Assembly: GCF_024449095.1 (NCBI RefSeq)
Contig: NZ_CP024628.1
Span: 806,001-870,000, forward strand
Length of the DNA stretch: 64,000 nt
Direction: 5' to 3'
Source: Vibrio coralliilyticus
GTDB taxonomy: Bacteria; Pseudomonadota; Gammaproteobacteria; Enterobacterales; Vibrionaceae
The position numbers and the translations under genes are program-made. This document shows, piece after piece, positions 27,353 to 35,652 of the stretch. Positions within the stretch are counted from its first letter, which is position 1; each line of letters opens with the position of its first letter. The notes beneath the pieces were generated by a model. The model saw only the letters and a list, made by a program, of their open reading frames with translations, searched no databases and was not told where the DNA came from.

Positions 27353-27979
27353 TTAACGACGTCCCATCCAAAAATACTCAGACTCACCATCCTGATAGAA
27401 ATGTTCAACAGCCGCCCTCAAAGTCCCCGCTTGAATATGGCCTAATTCAACTAACCGGTCACCATGAGCATAAATAATATCCGCAGCTGACATAAAAATA
27501 CCATCTGAAGCGTCAACCGTATGAACAGTTCCCCCTCTACTTTGTGCAAACCTATGAGCGACATACACATTAGAAGTAAAGGATTGAACTTCTCCAGCAC
27601 TCCCGCTAGTTCTTGAAGTGTGCTTAATGATCGAACTCATACGCTCATCAAGATTTGGGTAAGAGTCTGGTAAACTCAAGGCAAACACATCACCTCGATA
27701 ATATTTACTATTAGGCCCCTTAGGGATAGAGGACTTGAAATCGTTGCGTGTTTTCCCCAGCAGATTAAGTATTTGATCAAGGCAAGATTTACGACTTTCT
27801 TTTTGCTGTGCTGCTTTCTCACGCTTAGCGATAACCCGCCTTCTATTATCAGCCCATCGTTTCTCATCAGTTTCATCAGACGTTAATTCAGCCCTGCGTT
27901 CTAGGCGTTGGTGTGCAGCACGTTCTCTTGCGGTTTTTTGTCTTACTTCTGGTTCTAAACGTTTGGATTTATATCTCAT
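27353..27979 (-). CDS. Putative ADP-ribosyltransferase-fold protein (R-S-E class)
   Basis: A 208-residue protein. Residues 1-65 are a very basic/acidic helical head with no signal peptide. Residues 90-208 contain the three marks of arginine-directed ADP-ribosyltransferases in order: Arg95 in YYRGD, the S-x-T-S core at 133-136 (SFTSNVYVAHRFAQ, compare cholera toxin STSISLRSAH), and Glu199-x-Glu201 (GESEYF). Such enzymes transfer ADP-ribose from NAD to a target. The start lacks a good ribosome binding site, so the head may be a cut-down fragment of a larger toxin. It lies beside an IS66 scar. Delivery route and target are unknown. Confidence 0.55.
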   Translation of the reverse strand: MRYKSKRLEPEVRQKTARERAAHQRLERRAELTSDETDEKRWADNRRRVIAKREKAAQQKESRKSCLDQILNLLGKTRNDFKSSIPKGPNSKYYRGDVFALSLPDSYPNLDERMSSIIKHTSRTSGSAGEVQSFTSNVYVAHRFAQSRGGTVHTVDASDGIFMSAADIIYAHGDRLVELGHIQAGTLRAAVEHFYQDGESEYFWMGRR

Positions 27980-28078
27980 AGGAGTAGGCTTTAATGATAA
28001 ATAACAAGGATGATAACCATATTTTCAGTAGCTTATAATTCCCAGTAAGACAATCTGACGATTTCACTAACAAAAAAG

Positions 28079-28231
28079 TCACTTTGACAAATCAAGCACT
28101 GCCGAAGTTAGTTTTTCAGAGATCTTTTCTAAACCGGAAACTGCCACAATACATGCTTTGACGTTGCTGCTGTCGTGGTAACGAGAATAAGCACATCCCC
28201 ATTCTTTATCAATTTTGTCCAAATACTTCAC
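28079..28231 (-). CDS. Possible 50-residue gene or gene remnant
   Basis: A GTG-started frame of 50 codons lying about 100 bases upstream of the ART-like gene on the same strand. The product has a natural composition (KEWGCAYSRYHDSSN ... KISEKLTSAVLDLSK), with two cysteines and a helical tail. No clear ribosome binding site precedes it. It could be the truncated end of a lost gene or an upstream partner of the ART-like gene. Confidence 0.25.
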   Translation of the reverse strand: MKYLDKIDKEWGCAYSRYHDSSNVKACIVAVSGLEKISEKLTSAVLDLSK

Positions 28232-28564
28232 CTGACCAATCTATATGAAAGATTGCTTCAAAATTGAAGCTACAAACGTTAAGGGTACCTGTTATATGTA
28301 CAGTAGAATTAGTTAATTTTTATAAACTCGATATATTAATGATTTAAAAATTGCTAAATAGCTTTAAGCAAAAAAATGGCAAGAGTCAGGTTTGGTCTTT
28401 TGTCCTCCATTCGCTCTGATGCTTATTGCAACTCATTTAGGGGCAAAAACAAGTCAATATGAACCTTGCTGACCTAAGGGCACAAAGTGAATTTCAGAAA
28501 TCAATAGAGCAGTAACTAGTGTGGCGTCAAGCGCTGCTTAGCTTATATCTAACCATATAAGATC

Positions 28565-28592
28565 AAAAAAGCGAGCACGAGGCTCGCTTTTT
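28565..28592 (-). terminator. Intrinsic terminator of ackA
   Basis: Stem of 11 pairs (28566-28576 with 28582-28592) with GCGAGC/GCTCGC core and five-base loop. On the minus strand it ends in six T residues, 22 bases after the ackA stop. Confidence 0.9.
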
Positions 28593-28613
28593 AACTATCT
28601 GTTTTGTTATATA

Positions 28614-29807
28614 TTACAGCAATTCTACCGATTGTTGGGCAATCACAAATTCTTCATTGGTTGGAATAACCATAGCAACCGCATTAAGCATGTCTGATTT
28701 TGCAATGATACCTGCGCGTCCAAATCGGGCATCTTCGTTGCCCTGCTCGTCTTCAACAAAGCCAAGTAACTTTAGGTTGTTCAGTATTTCACGGCGAATA
28801 GGTAGCGAGTTTTCACCAATACCGCCGGTGAAAATAATCGCATCTAACGCATTCAGCGGAATCAAATATGAGCCGATGTACTTGGCAACACGATAAGTGA
28901 AGACTTCAAAAGCAAGTTTAGCCCCCTCGTGTCCCTTTTCCATAGCTTCTAAAATACCGCGCGCATCAGACGTCAAACCAGAAACCCCCAAGAAACCAGA
29001 CTTCTTATTCAGAGTCTCAAACACCTTCTCTTGGCTCCAGCCTTTTTTCATTAGAAACTCAATTATCCCTGGGTCAAGATCCCCAGAGCGAGTTCCCATC
29101 ATCAAACCGGCTAATGGTGTAAAGCCCATTGATGTATCAACAGACTGACCGTTGCTGATCGCACAGACCGAGGCTCCGTTACCCAAGTGAACAGAGATAA
29201 AACTCGACTCTTCCACACGTTTATTGAGCATTTTGGCTGCTTCACGGCTTACATAATAGTGACTAGTGCCGTGGAAACCGTATCGGCGGATGCCATATTC
29301 TTTATACAGTTCGTTAGAAATCGCACCAGTAAATGCCTTCTGAGGCATAGTTTGGTGGAATGCCGTGTCAAAAACAGCAAATTGAGGAAGGCTTGGGAAT
29401 GCTTGCATGGCTGCTTGAATCCCTTTTGCGCCTGCTGGGTTGTGGAGCGGTGCCAGATCAGACAAGCTTTCAATTTCTGCTAGAACTTCGTCATTAATAC
29501 GAACTGTGGAGGTGAATTTCTCGCCACCATGCACAATACGGTGTCCCACACCAACTAGATCGTTTGTCAAACCTAATGACTCCATTAGGCTAACAATTCG
29601 GTTAATTGCGTGTTGATGATGATTGTCTGGAGCAGTGATGGCCTCTTCTGTCTTCTCACCTTTATACTTCCAGCCAATGACTGCTTCAGAGAGCCCAAAA
29701 CACTCTCCTAAGCCTGTGATAACAGCGTCACCTGTAATGGAGTCGATCACCGCAAATTTAAGAGAAGAGCTACCAGAGTTAATAACCAGCACAAACGAGT
29801 TAGACAT
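28614..29807 (-). CDS. ackA: Acetate kinase
   Basis: A 397-residue acetate kinase, the expected length. It interconverts acetyl phosphate and acetate with ATP. Visible motifs are the N-terminal NSGSSSLKFAV, VGHRIVHGGEKF, the HLGNGAS phosphate loop and TGGIGENS near the end. The frame extends upstream to 29879, but the start at 29807 matches the family N-terminus (MSNSFVLVINSGSSS) and has AGGA 10 bases upstream. No pta gene follows; a terminator closes the gene directly. Vibrios often have a second lone ackA, so this may be that copy. Confidence 0.95.
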   Translation of the reverse strand: MSNSFVLVINSGSSSLKFAVIDSITGDAVITGLGECFGLSEAVIGWKYKGEKTEEAITAPDNHHQHAINRIVSLMESLGLTNDLVGVGHRIVHGGEKFTSTVRINDEVLAEIESLSDLAPLHNPAGAKGIQAAMQAFPSLPQFAVFDTAFHQTMPQKAFTGAISNELYKEYGIRRYGFHGTSHYYVSREAAKMLNKRVEESSFISVHLGNGASVCAISNGQSVDTSMGFTPLAGLMMGTRSGDLDPGIIEFLMKKGWSQEKVFETLNKKSGFLGVSGLTSDARGILEAMEKGHEGAKLAFEVFTYRVAKYIGSYLIPLNALDAIIFTGGIGENSLPIRREILNNLKLLGFVEDEQGNEDARFGRAGIIAKSDMLNAVAMVIPTNEEFVIAQQSVELL

Positions 29808-30076
29808 GGAGTATGTATCCTGTTTCAGACTGAATTTTGGAAGCAAAGTGCTTCTTTTTGTGTGCCTTACATTATTCAATATTTTTTTAATGATTCAACT
29901 TTATTTTAAAAAAGGACCTGTAGGAAACGATTTTTTGTTGATCTAACGCAACTTACACTTTATTTCTAGCCATAAATTTAATGTTAGTTTTATAAATATG
30001 AAATCCAAGCCTAAACTCTATTAACAGAGTGACACTTTTGCGAGTTTACCCAAACCTGTTCCTTATGGTCTAACTA

Positions 30077-31684
30077 GTGACGACTTTATCTATTGTTCTG
30101 GTCATTTCAGGCATCATCATTCTATTAGCGGGGTACGTTCCCGCTAATAAAGTTTGTCGGAAGACAAAGCACTTAGGGTGGCAGGTTTTAAGCTACTTAA
30201 TTCTTGGTTTCGTCGCCGGCTATACCTTTGTTTTAGTAGCTATTTTTTATGATCCTATTGTTACTCCTGTATTATTTGGCCTCTGCATCATTCTTTTTTG
30301 CGGTAGTATTTTCGTGTATATGGTGACCACCTACAGTTTACAAAGCATCAACCAACTCCATGTTCTAGCCGACGAAGAAAAGCACAATGCGCTTCACGAC
30401 TCACTCACCACACTCCCCAACCGAAAACACTGTATAGAAACAATTGAGTTCTTAATTGAGTCCGATACCCCCTTTGATTTGATGCTGCTTGATATCGTGA
30501 ATTTCAAGCAAGTTAATGATGGAATGGGTCACTTCTGTGGTGATCAGTTATTGATTCAAATCGGCCAACGAATTTCATCTCTGCTGCGTAAAGAAGATTT
30601 CATTGCCAGAATTGGTGGTGATGAATTTGTTCTTATTTGTCCAAATAGCAGTGAATCCGCATCAAAAGTATTGGCTAAGCGTATTGATACAGAACTGCGC
30701 AAACCCTTTTGTATCGACGGTTTTGAGTTGAGCACCGGTGCAATTATTGGCTTAAGCGAATTTCCAAGACACGGAGAAGACGCAGAACAAATCATTAATA
30801 CCGCTGATGTTGCTATGTATTGGGCCAAAAAGTCTGGTCGCTTGTTTGCGTGCTATGACGATAAAATGAGCCAAGGAGCCAAGAAAAAACTGCGCATCAC
30901 TCGCGAAATTGATGCTGCACTTCTTAATGACGAGTTTTGTATCTATTACCAGCCGATCCTGTGCGGGAAAAGCGCGATTGTCTCTGGCTATGAAGCACTA
31001 ATCCGCTGGCAAAAAGAAGATGGTACCGTGATGAGTCCGGTCGAATTCATTCCTATTGCAGAACAAAGTAACAAAATCACCTCCATTACTAGTTGGGTCC
31101 TTAATCAGGTGTCTACCGATATCGAAAAGCTAAAATCTGAGAACATTCGATGTCCTGTACATATCAACTTATCTGCGAAAGATCTCATGGGAAATAACCT
31201 CAAAAGGCATCTTGAAAAGTTGATTCAGATATACCCCGATATCACAGAAAACCTCATTCTGGAAATAACAGAAAGCACAGCGATTAATCGTTTAAGAAGC
31301 CCTGAAGAATTACTAGAAAGCCTCAAAATTCTCGGCTTCAAGATCAGCTTAGACGATTTCGGAACGGGCTATTCTTCCCTCTCGCTACTCAGAGACTTAC
31401 CCGTTGACCAGATCAAAATTGATCGATCTTTTTTGTATCAACTAGAAACCAATCAGCGTAACAGCTCGATTGTCTCAAATGCCATCGCATTGGCCCATGG
31501 CCTCGGCTATACCGTCGTCGCTGAAGGGGTTGAAGATAACAGCGTTCTCGAACTATTAAGGCATTACGGCTGCGACTATATTCAGGGCTTTCTGTATAGC
31601 CCAGCGTTAAAAATCGATGAGGTAATCCGTTGGACTCACAATCATAACCCCCCTCATATCATTGAATTAGCGGAGGAAACGTAA
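30077..31684 (+). CDS. Membrane-anchored GGDEF-EAL cyclic-di-GMP protein
   Basis: A 535-residue protein with three hydrophobic segments in the first 95 residues, then GGDEF (about 110-265) and EAL (about 275-525) domains. The cyclase motif GGDEF (180-184) and an upstream RxxD inhibitory site (RKED) are intact. The EAL motif is intact at 306-308 (YEALIRW), as are DDFGTGYSSL and the terminal QGFLYSPA. It could therefore make and break cyclic-di-GMP. No sensory domain beyond the membrane part is seen. The start is GTG with a weak site; no other in-frame start is near. It is divergent from ackA. Confidence 0.9.
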   Translation: MTTLSIVLVISGIIILLAGYVPANKVCRKTKHLGWQVLSYLILGFVAGYTFVLVAIFYDPIVTPVLFGLCIILFCGSIFVYMVTTYSLQSINQLHVLADEEKHNALHDSLTTLPNRKHCIETIEFLIESDTPFDLMLLDIVNFKQVNDGMGHFCGDQLLIQIGQRISSLLRKEDFIARIGGDEFVLICPNSSESASKVLAKRIDTELRKPFCIDGFELSTGAIIGLSEFPRHGEDAEQIINTADVAMYWAKKSGRLFACYDDKMSQGAKKKLRITREIDAALLNDEFCIYYQPILCGKSAIVSGYEALIRWQKEDGTVMSPVEFIPIAEQSNKITSITSWVLNQVSTDIEKLKSENIRCPVHINLSAKDLMGNNLKRHLEKLIQIYPDITENLILEITESTAINRLRSPEELLESLKILGFKISLDDFGTGYSSLSLLRDLPVDQIKIDRSFLYQLETNQRNSSIVSNAIALAHGLGYTVVAEGVEDNSVLELLRHYGCDYIQGFLYSPALKIDEVIRWTHNHNPPHIIELAEET

Positions 31685-31848
31685 GGGAGAACCCAGAAAT
31701 TTTACCCACCATTTCTACCCACCTTTCATTTTCCACGGTAAGCTTTTCCTTTTGACTGCCATAAAACGATTGGCCTAAAAGCCTGAAAGTAGTAAAACTG
31801 ATCATGAAATTTCGATGCGAACAACTTACCCATTGGCAGAGGTTCCCC

Positions 31849-32235
31849 ATGAATATAGGCTCAGTAGCGAAACTTACCGGATTATCCAGTAAGTCCATTC
31901 GCCTGTACGAGGAAAAAGGCGTCATTTCTTCCCCTAGCCGCAGTGAAGCAGGTTATCGAGAATATAATGAACAGCATGTTCAAGAGCTTAACCTGGTTTC
32001 AAGAGCCAAAAATGCCGGCTTTTCACTGGCGGAGTGTAAAGAATTTGTCGAACTCGCCCACAACCCAAAACGGAAAAGCAGTGAAGTAAAAGCGAAAGCT
32101 CAGGAAAAGCTAAAAGAGGTGGAAATCAAAATTCGGGAATTGAAAGAAATTGAAAAGCAATTGAAAGGCTGGGTGAATGCCTGTCCTGGTAATGAAAGCA
32201 GTGAATGTCCTATTATTGAAGAACTGACCAAGTAG
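31849..32235 (+). CDS. cueR: MerR-family copper-responsive regulator CueR
   Basis: A 128-residue MerR protein. The helix-turn-helix (MNIGSVAKLTGLSSKSIRLYEEKG) is followed by a long dimer helix and the metal loop CPGNESSECPI, whose two cysteines (about 112 and 120 by CueR numbering) bind Cu(I). CueR activates copper efflux genes such as copA by unwinding a long-spacer promoter. The frame runs from 31804, but the ATG at 31849 has GAGG 6 bases upstream and matches CueR N-termini. No copA is adjacent, so its target lies elsewhere. Confidence 0.88.
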   Translation: MNIGSVAKLTGLSSKSIRLYEEKGVISSPSRSEAGYREYNEQHVQELNLVSRAKNAGFSLAECKEFVELAHNPKRKSSEVKAKAQEKLKEVEIKIRELKEIEKQLKGWVNACPGNESSECPIIEELTK

Positions 32236-32332
32236 ACTTGGTTATTTTCCTAATCTTTTCAACCCTTCACCATGAAGTACATCCGCAGATCATGTAACAT
32301 TGAAAGACCACACTGATAGATCGGATGTCTTC

Positions 32333-34222
32333 ATGGAAGCAGAATTACTGGAAATAAAAAATTTCCTCTCTCAGCACCCTCCCTTTGATGAACTAGAAGA
32401 GGAAGTCCTTAACTTCATCACCAAACATGTCGAAATTTCTTATTTTCGCGAGGATACGCCCGTCATCCATTTTGGTGATGAAATCCACGATTTATACATG
32501 GTTCGGAGTGGCGTCGTTGAAGTCTATCGACGTAAAGGTGAGCTCTATAATCGCCTCGATGAAGGAGCCCTATTTGGTCAAATGGGCCTGTTGACCAACA
32601 ATAAAGTTCGCTTTCCGGTCAAAGCTATAAAAGACACCTTGGTATACTGCATCCCTGAGCCCGTATTTCAGGAGCTCTACGACAACCACGAAGCTTTCGC
32701 TGACTTTGTAGAGGTCGAAGATACCGCCCGCTTACGCCAAGCCGTTTCAAGCACCAATGAACAAAACGATCTAACGACGTCCAAAGTGCGCACTTTGCTG
32801 ACAGGCGAAGCCCCCTTCCTAGAGAAAACAGAAACTATTCAGAATGCCGCGATAAAAATGGCTGAAGAAAACGTTTCATCACTGTTAATCATTGATCCAG
32901 ATATCCTCGAAGATAACGAAGAAGATAACTCACCGCTTGTCGGAATCATTACAGACCGAGACCTATGTACCCGAGTACTCGCCGAGGGACTCGATGCCAG
33001 TGATGAAGTATCCAGTGTGATGACCACTGAGGTTATTTCGTTAGACCACAATGCCTACGTCTATGAAGCTATGCTCACGATGCTACGCTACAATGTACAC
33101 CACCTTCCAGTTTTGAAAGACAAAAAGCCCATTGGTATTATTGAAGCCACTGACATTGTTCGTTATGAATCCCAAAACTCTCTACTGCTAGTGAGTAGCA
33201 TCTTCCAACAGCAATCCATTGAAGAACTCGCTTCCCTATCCGAGCAAGTCAAGGATAGTTTCGTGCGTTTGGTGAACGAAGATGCCAATTCACACATGGT
33301 CGGGAGTGCGATGTCAGTGATAGGCAGAAGCTTTAAACAACGCATTATTGAACTCGCAGAAGAAGAGCTGGGCGAGCCTCCTATTCCCTATTGTTTTCTC
33401 GCTTTAGGTTCAATGGGGAGAGATGAACAGATCTTGGTAACCGACCAAGATAACGCCATTATTCTAGATAATTCATACGTTGAAGAAAAGCACAATGAAT
33501 ACTTCGATGCGCTGGCAAAGAAAATCTGTGATGGATTAAACGAATGCGGCTACACCTACTGCACTGGCGATATTATGGCAACCAACCCTGACTGGCGCAT
33601 GACACGGACAGAATGGGAAGAATGTTTTGCTGACTGGATTGATGATCCAAATCCAAAAGCACTTTTAAATGCCTCTATCTTCTTTGACTTGGTCGGTGTT
33701 TACGGTCGTCTGAAGTGGGCTGAGCAGCTCAATGGTTTCATCGTCAGGCGCGCACGTAGAAACAACCGTTTCTTAGCCTGTTTAGCTCGAAACGCGATGA
33801 ATCGCACCCCACCACTCGGATTCTTTAAAGATTTTGTCATGGAGAAAGACGGCCAGCATAAGAATTCCATCAACCTCAAACGTCGTGGCACTGCCCCTCT
33901 TGCAGATCTGATCCGTGTACATGCTTTGGCGGTTGGCTCGCGTTCAACCAACTCATTTGAGCGTCTTGATGACATTCACGAAGCCGGCATTCTCCCCAAA
34001 GGGAAAGCACGAGATTTACGAGATGCCTTAGAGTTCATCTCCATGGTGCGTATTCGCCACCAAGCTTTTGATGTCGAAAATCAAATCGAGCCAGATAACA
34101 ACATTGAACCAGAGAACTTGTCCGACTTTGAGCGTCGCAACTTAAAAGATGCGTTCCAAATTCTCAGTAATGCACAAAATTTTCTTAAGTTCCGCTACCA
34201 AGCCAGCAATAACTTTAAGTAG
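32333..34222 (+). CDS. cNMP-binding / CBS / DUF294 nucleotidyltransferase-like protein
   Basis: A 629-residue cytoplasmic protein with four parts: a cyclic-nucleotide-binding fold at about 20-130 (VIHFGDEIHDLYMVRSG, LDEGALFGQMGLL), a CBS pair at about 155-290 (VGIITDRDL, GIIEATDIVRY), a DUF294 nucleotidyltransferase-like domain with GSMGRDEQ and TDQDNAIIL (about 370-390), and the C-terminal DUF294 partner. Relatives adjoin acetate permease genes and may sense nucleotides to control carbon metabolism; the reaction is unproven. The frame opens at TTG 32300, but ATG 32333 is the better start. The exonuclease gene follows after 4 bases. Confidence 0.85.
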   Translation: MEAELLEIKNFLSQHPPFDELEEEVLNFITKHVEISYFREDTPVIHFGDEIHDLYMVRSGVVEVYRRKGELYNRLDEGALFGQMGLLTNNKVRFPVKAIKDTLVYCIPEPVFQELYDNHEAFADFVEVEDTARLRQAVSSTNEQNDLTTSKVRTLLTGEAPFLEKTETIQNAAIKMAEENVSSLLIIDPDILEDNEEDNSPLVGIITDRDLCTRVLAEGLDASDEVSSVMTTEVISLDHNAYVYEAMLTMLRYNVHHLPVLKDKKPIGIIEATDIVRYESQNSLLLVSSIFQQQSIEELASLSEQVKDSFVRLVNEDANSHMVGSAMSVIGRSFKQRIIELAEEELGEPPIPYCFLALGSMGRDEQILVTDQDNAIILDNSYVEEKHNEYFDALAKKICDGLNECGYTYCTGDIMATNPDWRMTRTEWEECFADWIDDPNPKALLNASIFFDLVGVYGRLKWAEQLNGFIVRRARRNNRFLACLARNAMNRTPPLGFFKDFVMEKDGQHKNSINLKRRGTAPLADLIRVHALAVGSRSTNSFERLDDIHEAGILPKGKARDLRDALEFISMVRIRHQAFDVENQIEPDNNIEPENLSDFERRNLKDAFQILSNAQNFLKFRYQASNNFK

Positions 34223-34226
34223 GTAA

Positions 34227-34949
34227 ATGATGATCAGAAAAATGATGCACACACCTGCCATTGACTGGGAAAACAAGTTTGCAGCAAAGCAACAAACAAG
34301 TCGAGATGCTTCACTCAAGGACTATTACAATGCTGGTATCCCTAGTGCTGAAACCAACCTCGAAGATGTAACCTTTTTGGCGATGGATTTTGAAACAACA
34401 GGTTTGGATTCCGACAAAGACGACATTATCACGATTGGTACGGTGCCGTTTAATCTCAATAGAATCTTCATTAACCAAGCCCATCACTGGACAGTACGAC
34501 CGCGCCAGCAATTGGCTGAGGAATCTGTCATTATTCACGGCATCACACACAGTGATATTCTTGACGCCCCTGATTTATCAAATATTTACGATCAGGTGTT
34601 GCAGCAGATGTCAGGTAGAATCATGGTGGTGCATTATCAAAGAATAGAGCGAGAGTTTCTTGATCAAGCACTGAAAGACCGCATCAATGAAGGTATCGAG
34701 TTTCCTGTTGTCGATACGATGCACCTTGAAACACTCCATCAACAGCGCCTACGTGGTGGGATTCTCAATAAAGTTCTGGGCAAGAAACCTGCCTCGGTCA
34801 GATTAGGCGCAAGCCGTGAACGTTACGGCCTTCCACCTTACACACCACACCACGCTTTAACTGATGCAGTCGCTACTGCCGAATTACTGCAGGCACAAAT
34901 CGCTCATCATTACGAACGGACGACAAAACTCAATCAAGTGTGGATTTAA
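34227..34949 (+). CDS. DEDDh 3'-5' exonuclease (DnaQ-like)
   Basis: A 240-residue exonuclease-fold protein. Exo I is MDFETTGLDSDKDDIITIG (about 51-69), with the acidic pair D and E. Exo II lies around YDQVLQQMSGRIMVVHYQ, and Exo IIIe is HHALTDAVATAELL, with the catalytic His and Asp. It removes nucleotides from DNA or RNA 3' ends. It starts 4 bases after the DUF294 gene and is probably translationally coupled; that DUF294-exonuclease pairing recurs in gammaproteobacteria, but the joint function is not established. Confidence 0.85.
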   Translation: MMIRKMMHTPAIDWENKFAAKQQTSRDASLKDYYNAGIPSAETNLEDVTFLAMDFETTGLDSDKDDIITIGTVPFNLNRIFINQAHHWTVRPRQQLAEESVIIHGITHSDILDAPDLSNIYDQVLQQMSGRIMVVHYQRIEREFLDQALKDRINEGIEFPVVDTMHLETLHQQRLRGGILNKVLGKKPASVRLGASRERYGLPPYTPHHALTDAVATAELLQAQIAHHYERTTKLNQVWI

Positions 34950-35033
34950 AAATAATATAGAGCCGGTGCAGAAACCACCTTATAAGAAGGTGGTTCTACC
35001 AACAAACTTTACAAACGATGAATGGGGTTAAAA

Positions 35034-35062
35034 AACAAAAAAGCCCCCGAATCTGGGAGCTT
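35034..35062 (-). terminator. Intrinsic terminator downstream of a short membrane-peptide ORF
   Basis: On the minus strand AAGCTCCC and GGGGGCTT pair around a six-base loop and run into a T-tract. The fifth pair is G-U only in the minus-strand RNA; on the plus strand it is a C-A mismatch, so the structure is strand-specific. Confidence 0.75.
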
Positions 35063-35112
35063 CCATCGTTCATTCAAAAAGGAAAACAAAAATGTTATGA
35101 ATGAAACAGCAA

Positions 35113-35190
35113 TTATTTTGAGCTTGTCATCTCTTTCTTAACCATTACAGCTGACGTGACGATGAAAGCGATGATGAGACCTAGCTCCAT
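35113..35190 (-). CDS. Short hydrophobic peptide gene (25 aa)
   Basis: The ATG at 35190 is preceded by AGGGG at 6 bases, and the frame gives a single hydrophobic helix (MELGLIIAFIVTSAVMV) followed by the charged tail KKEMTSSK. This looks like a one-span small membrane protein. A minus-strand terminator lies about 50 bases downstream, so the ORF sits on its own short transcript or at the end of the sgrR-type operon. It does not resemble SgrT. Coding is inferred from the ribosome site, composition and terminator. Confidence 0.6.
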   Translation of the reverse strand: MELGLIIAFIVTSAVMVKKEMTSSK

Positions 35191-35400
35191 TGATAACCCC
35201 TATTGTTTGCAAAGTTGATAGACTGGACTGATTTTTAAACAGCGCCATTCTAACACTTTTAAAGATCAATGATAGTTATTAACGAGATTTTTACGATTTT
35301 TGTCGACTCAGATCAAAATCGGTGCGCCTAGCCTCATTTTCAACAAATTTGTTCATCAAAATTACTGTTATTTTTGTTAAAAGATTATGCTAAATACATC

Positions 35401-35652
35401 CTACTTCATGGTAACTTTTCCGCCAATAATTTTATAAGCTGGCGTTCCTCTTATTAAAGTTTCTCTCGCAAACTCTCTATCGCACTCAGGGCAATAGCAT
35501 GTCTTTTTTGTATAGTCCTCAACGATCCGCTCTTTAAAGCACTTCACTAAAGCCCCTTTACCACCTTTACGATACTTGAACAGTTTGGATTGACACTTAG
35601 AGCAATAAATATCGACCGTTTTGTTCGGTTGCTTCTTATTCGGTTTGGCCAT
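35401..35652 (-). CDS. Small zinc-ribbon protein (83 aa)
   Basis: A basic 83-residue protein with two CxxC pairs, CSKC at about 17-20 and CPEC at about 54-57, plus further cysteines (KCFK, CYCPEC), as in a zinc ribbon. No family is recognised beyond that. The start codon lies inside the 3' end of the SgrR-type gene, overlapping it by 17 bases, so it is co-transcribed and probably coupled to it. A nucleic-acid or protein-binding role is possible. Confidence 0.65.
   Translation of the reverse strand: MAKPNKKQPNKTVDIYCSKCQSKLFKYRKGGKGALVKCFKERIVEDYTKKTCYCPECDREFARETLIRGTPAYKIIGGKVTMK

Larger units (their letters stand above)
27980..28613. other. Gene-poor AT-rich region between ART-like gene and ackA
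   Basis: About 630 bases. Apart from a possible 50-codon frame at 28079-28231 and the ackA terminator at 28565-28592, I see no gene. The base composition is clearly more AT-rich than the flanking housekeeping genes. Confidence 0.5.
34950..35400. other. Intergenic region with hairpin and a short expressed ORF
   Basis: About 450 bases between two convergently ending genes. It holds a 9-base hairpin (34973-34981 with 34987-34995) that may end the exonuclease transcript, a minus-strand terminator (35034-35062) and the 25-residue ORF 35113-35190. About 200 AT-rich bases upstream of that ORF include a TAGAAT hexamer that could be its -10 element. Confidence 0.55.

Noticed and set aside
34973..34995. 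Hairpin after the exonuclease gene as a definite terminator
   Set aside because: Nine-base stem but no T-run; kept only as a possible transcript end in the intergenic note.
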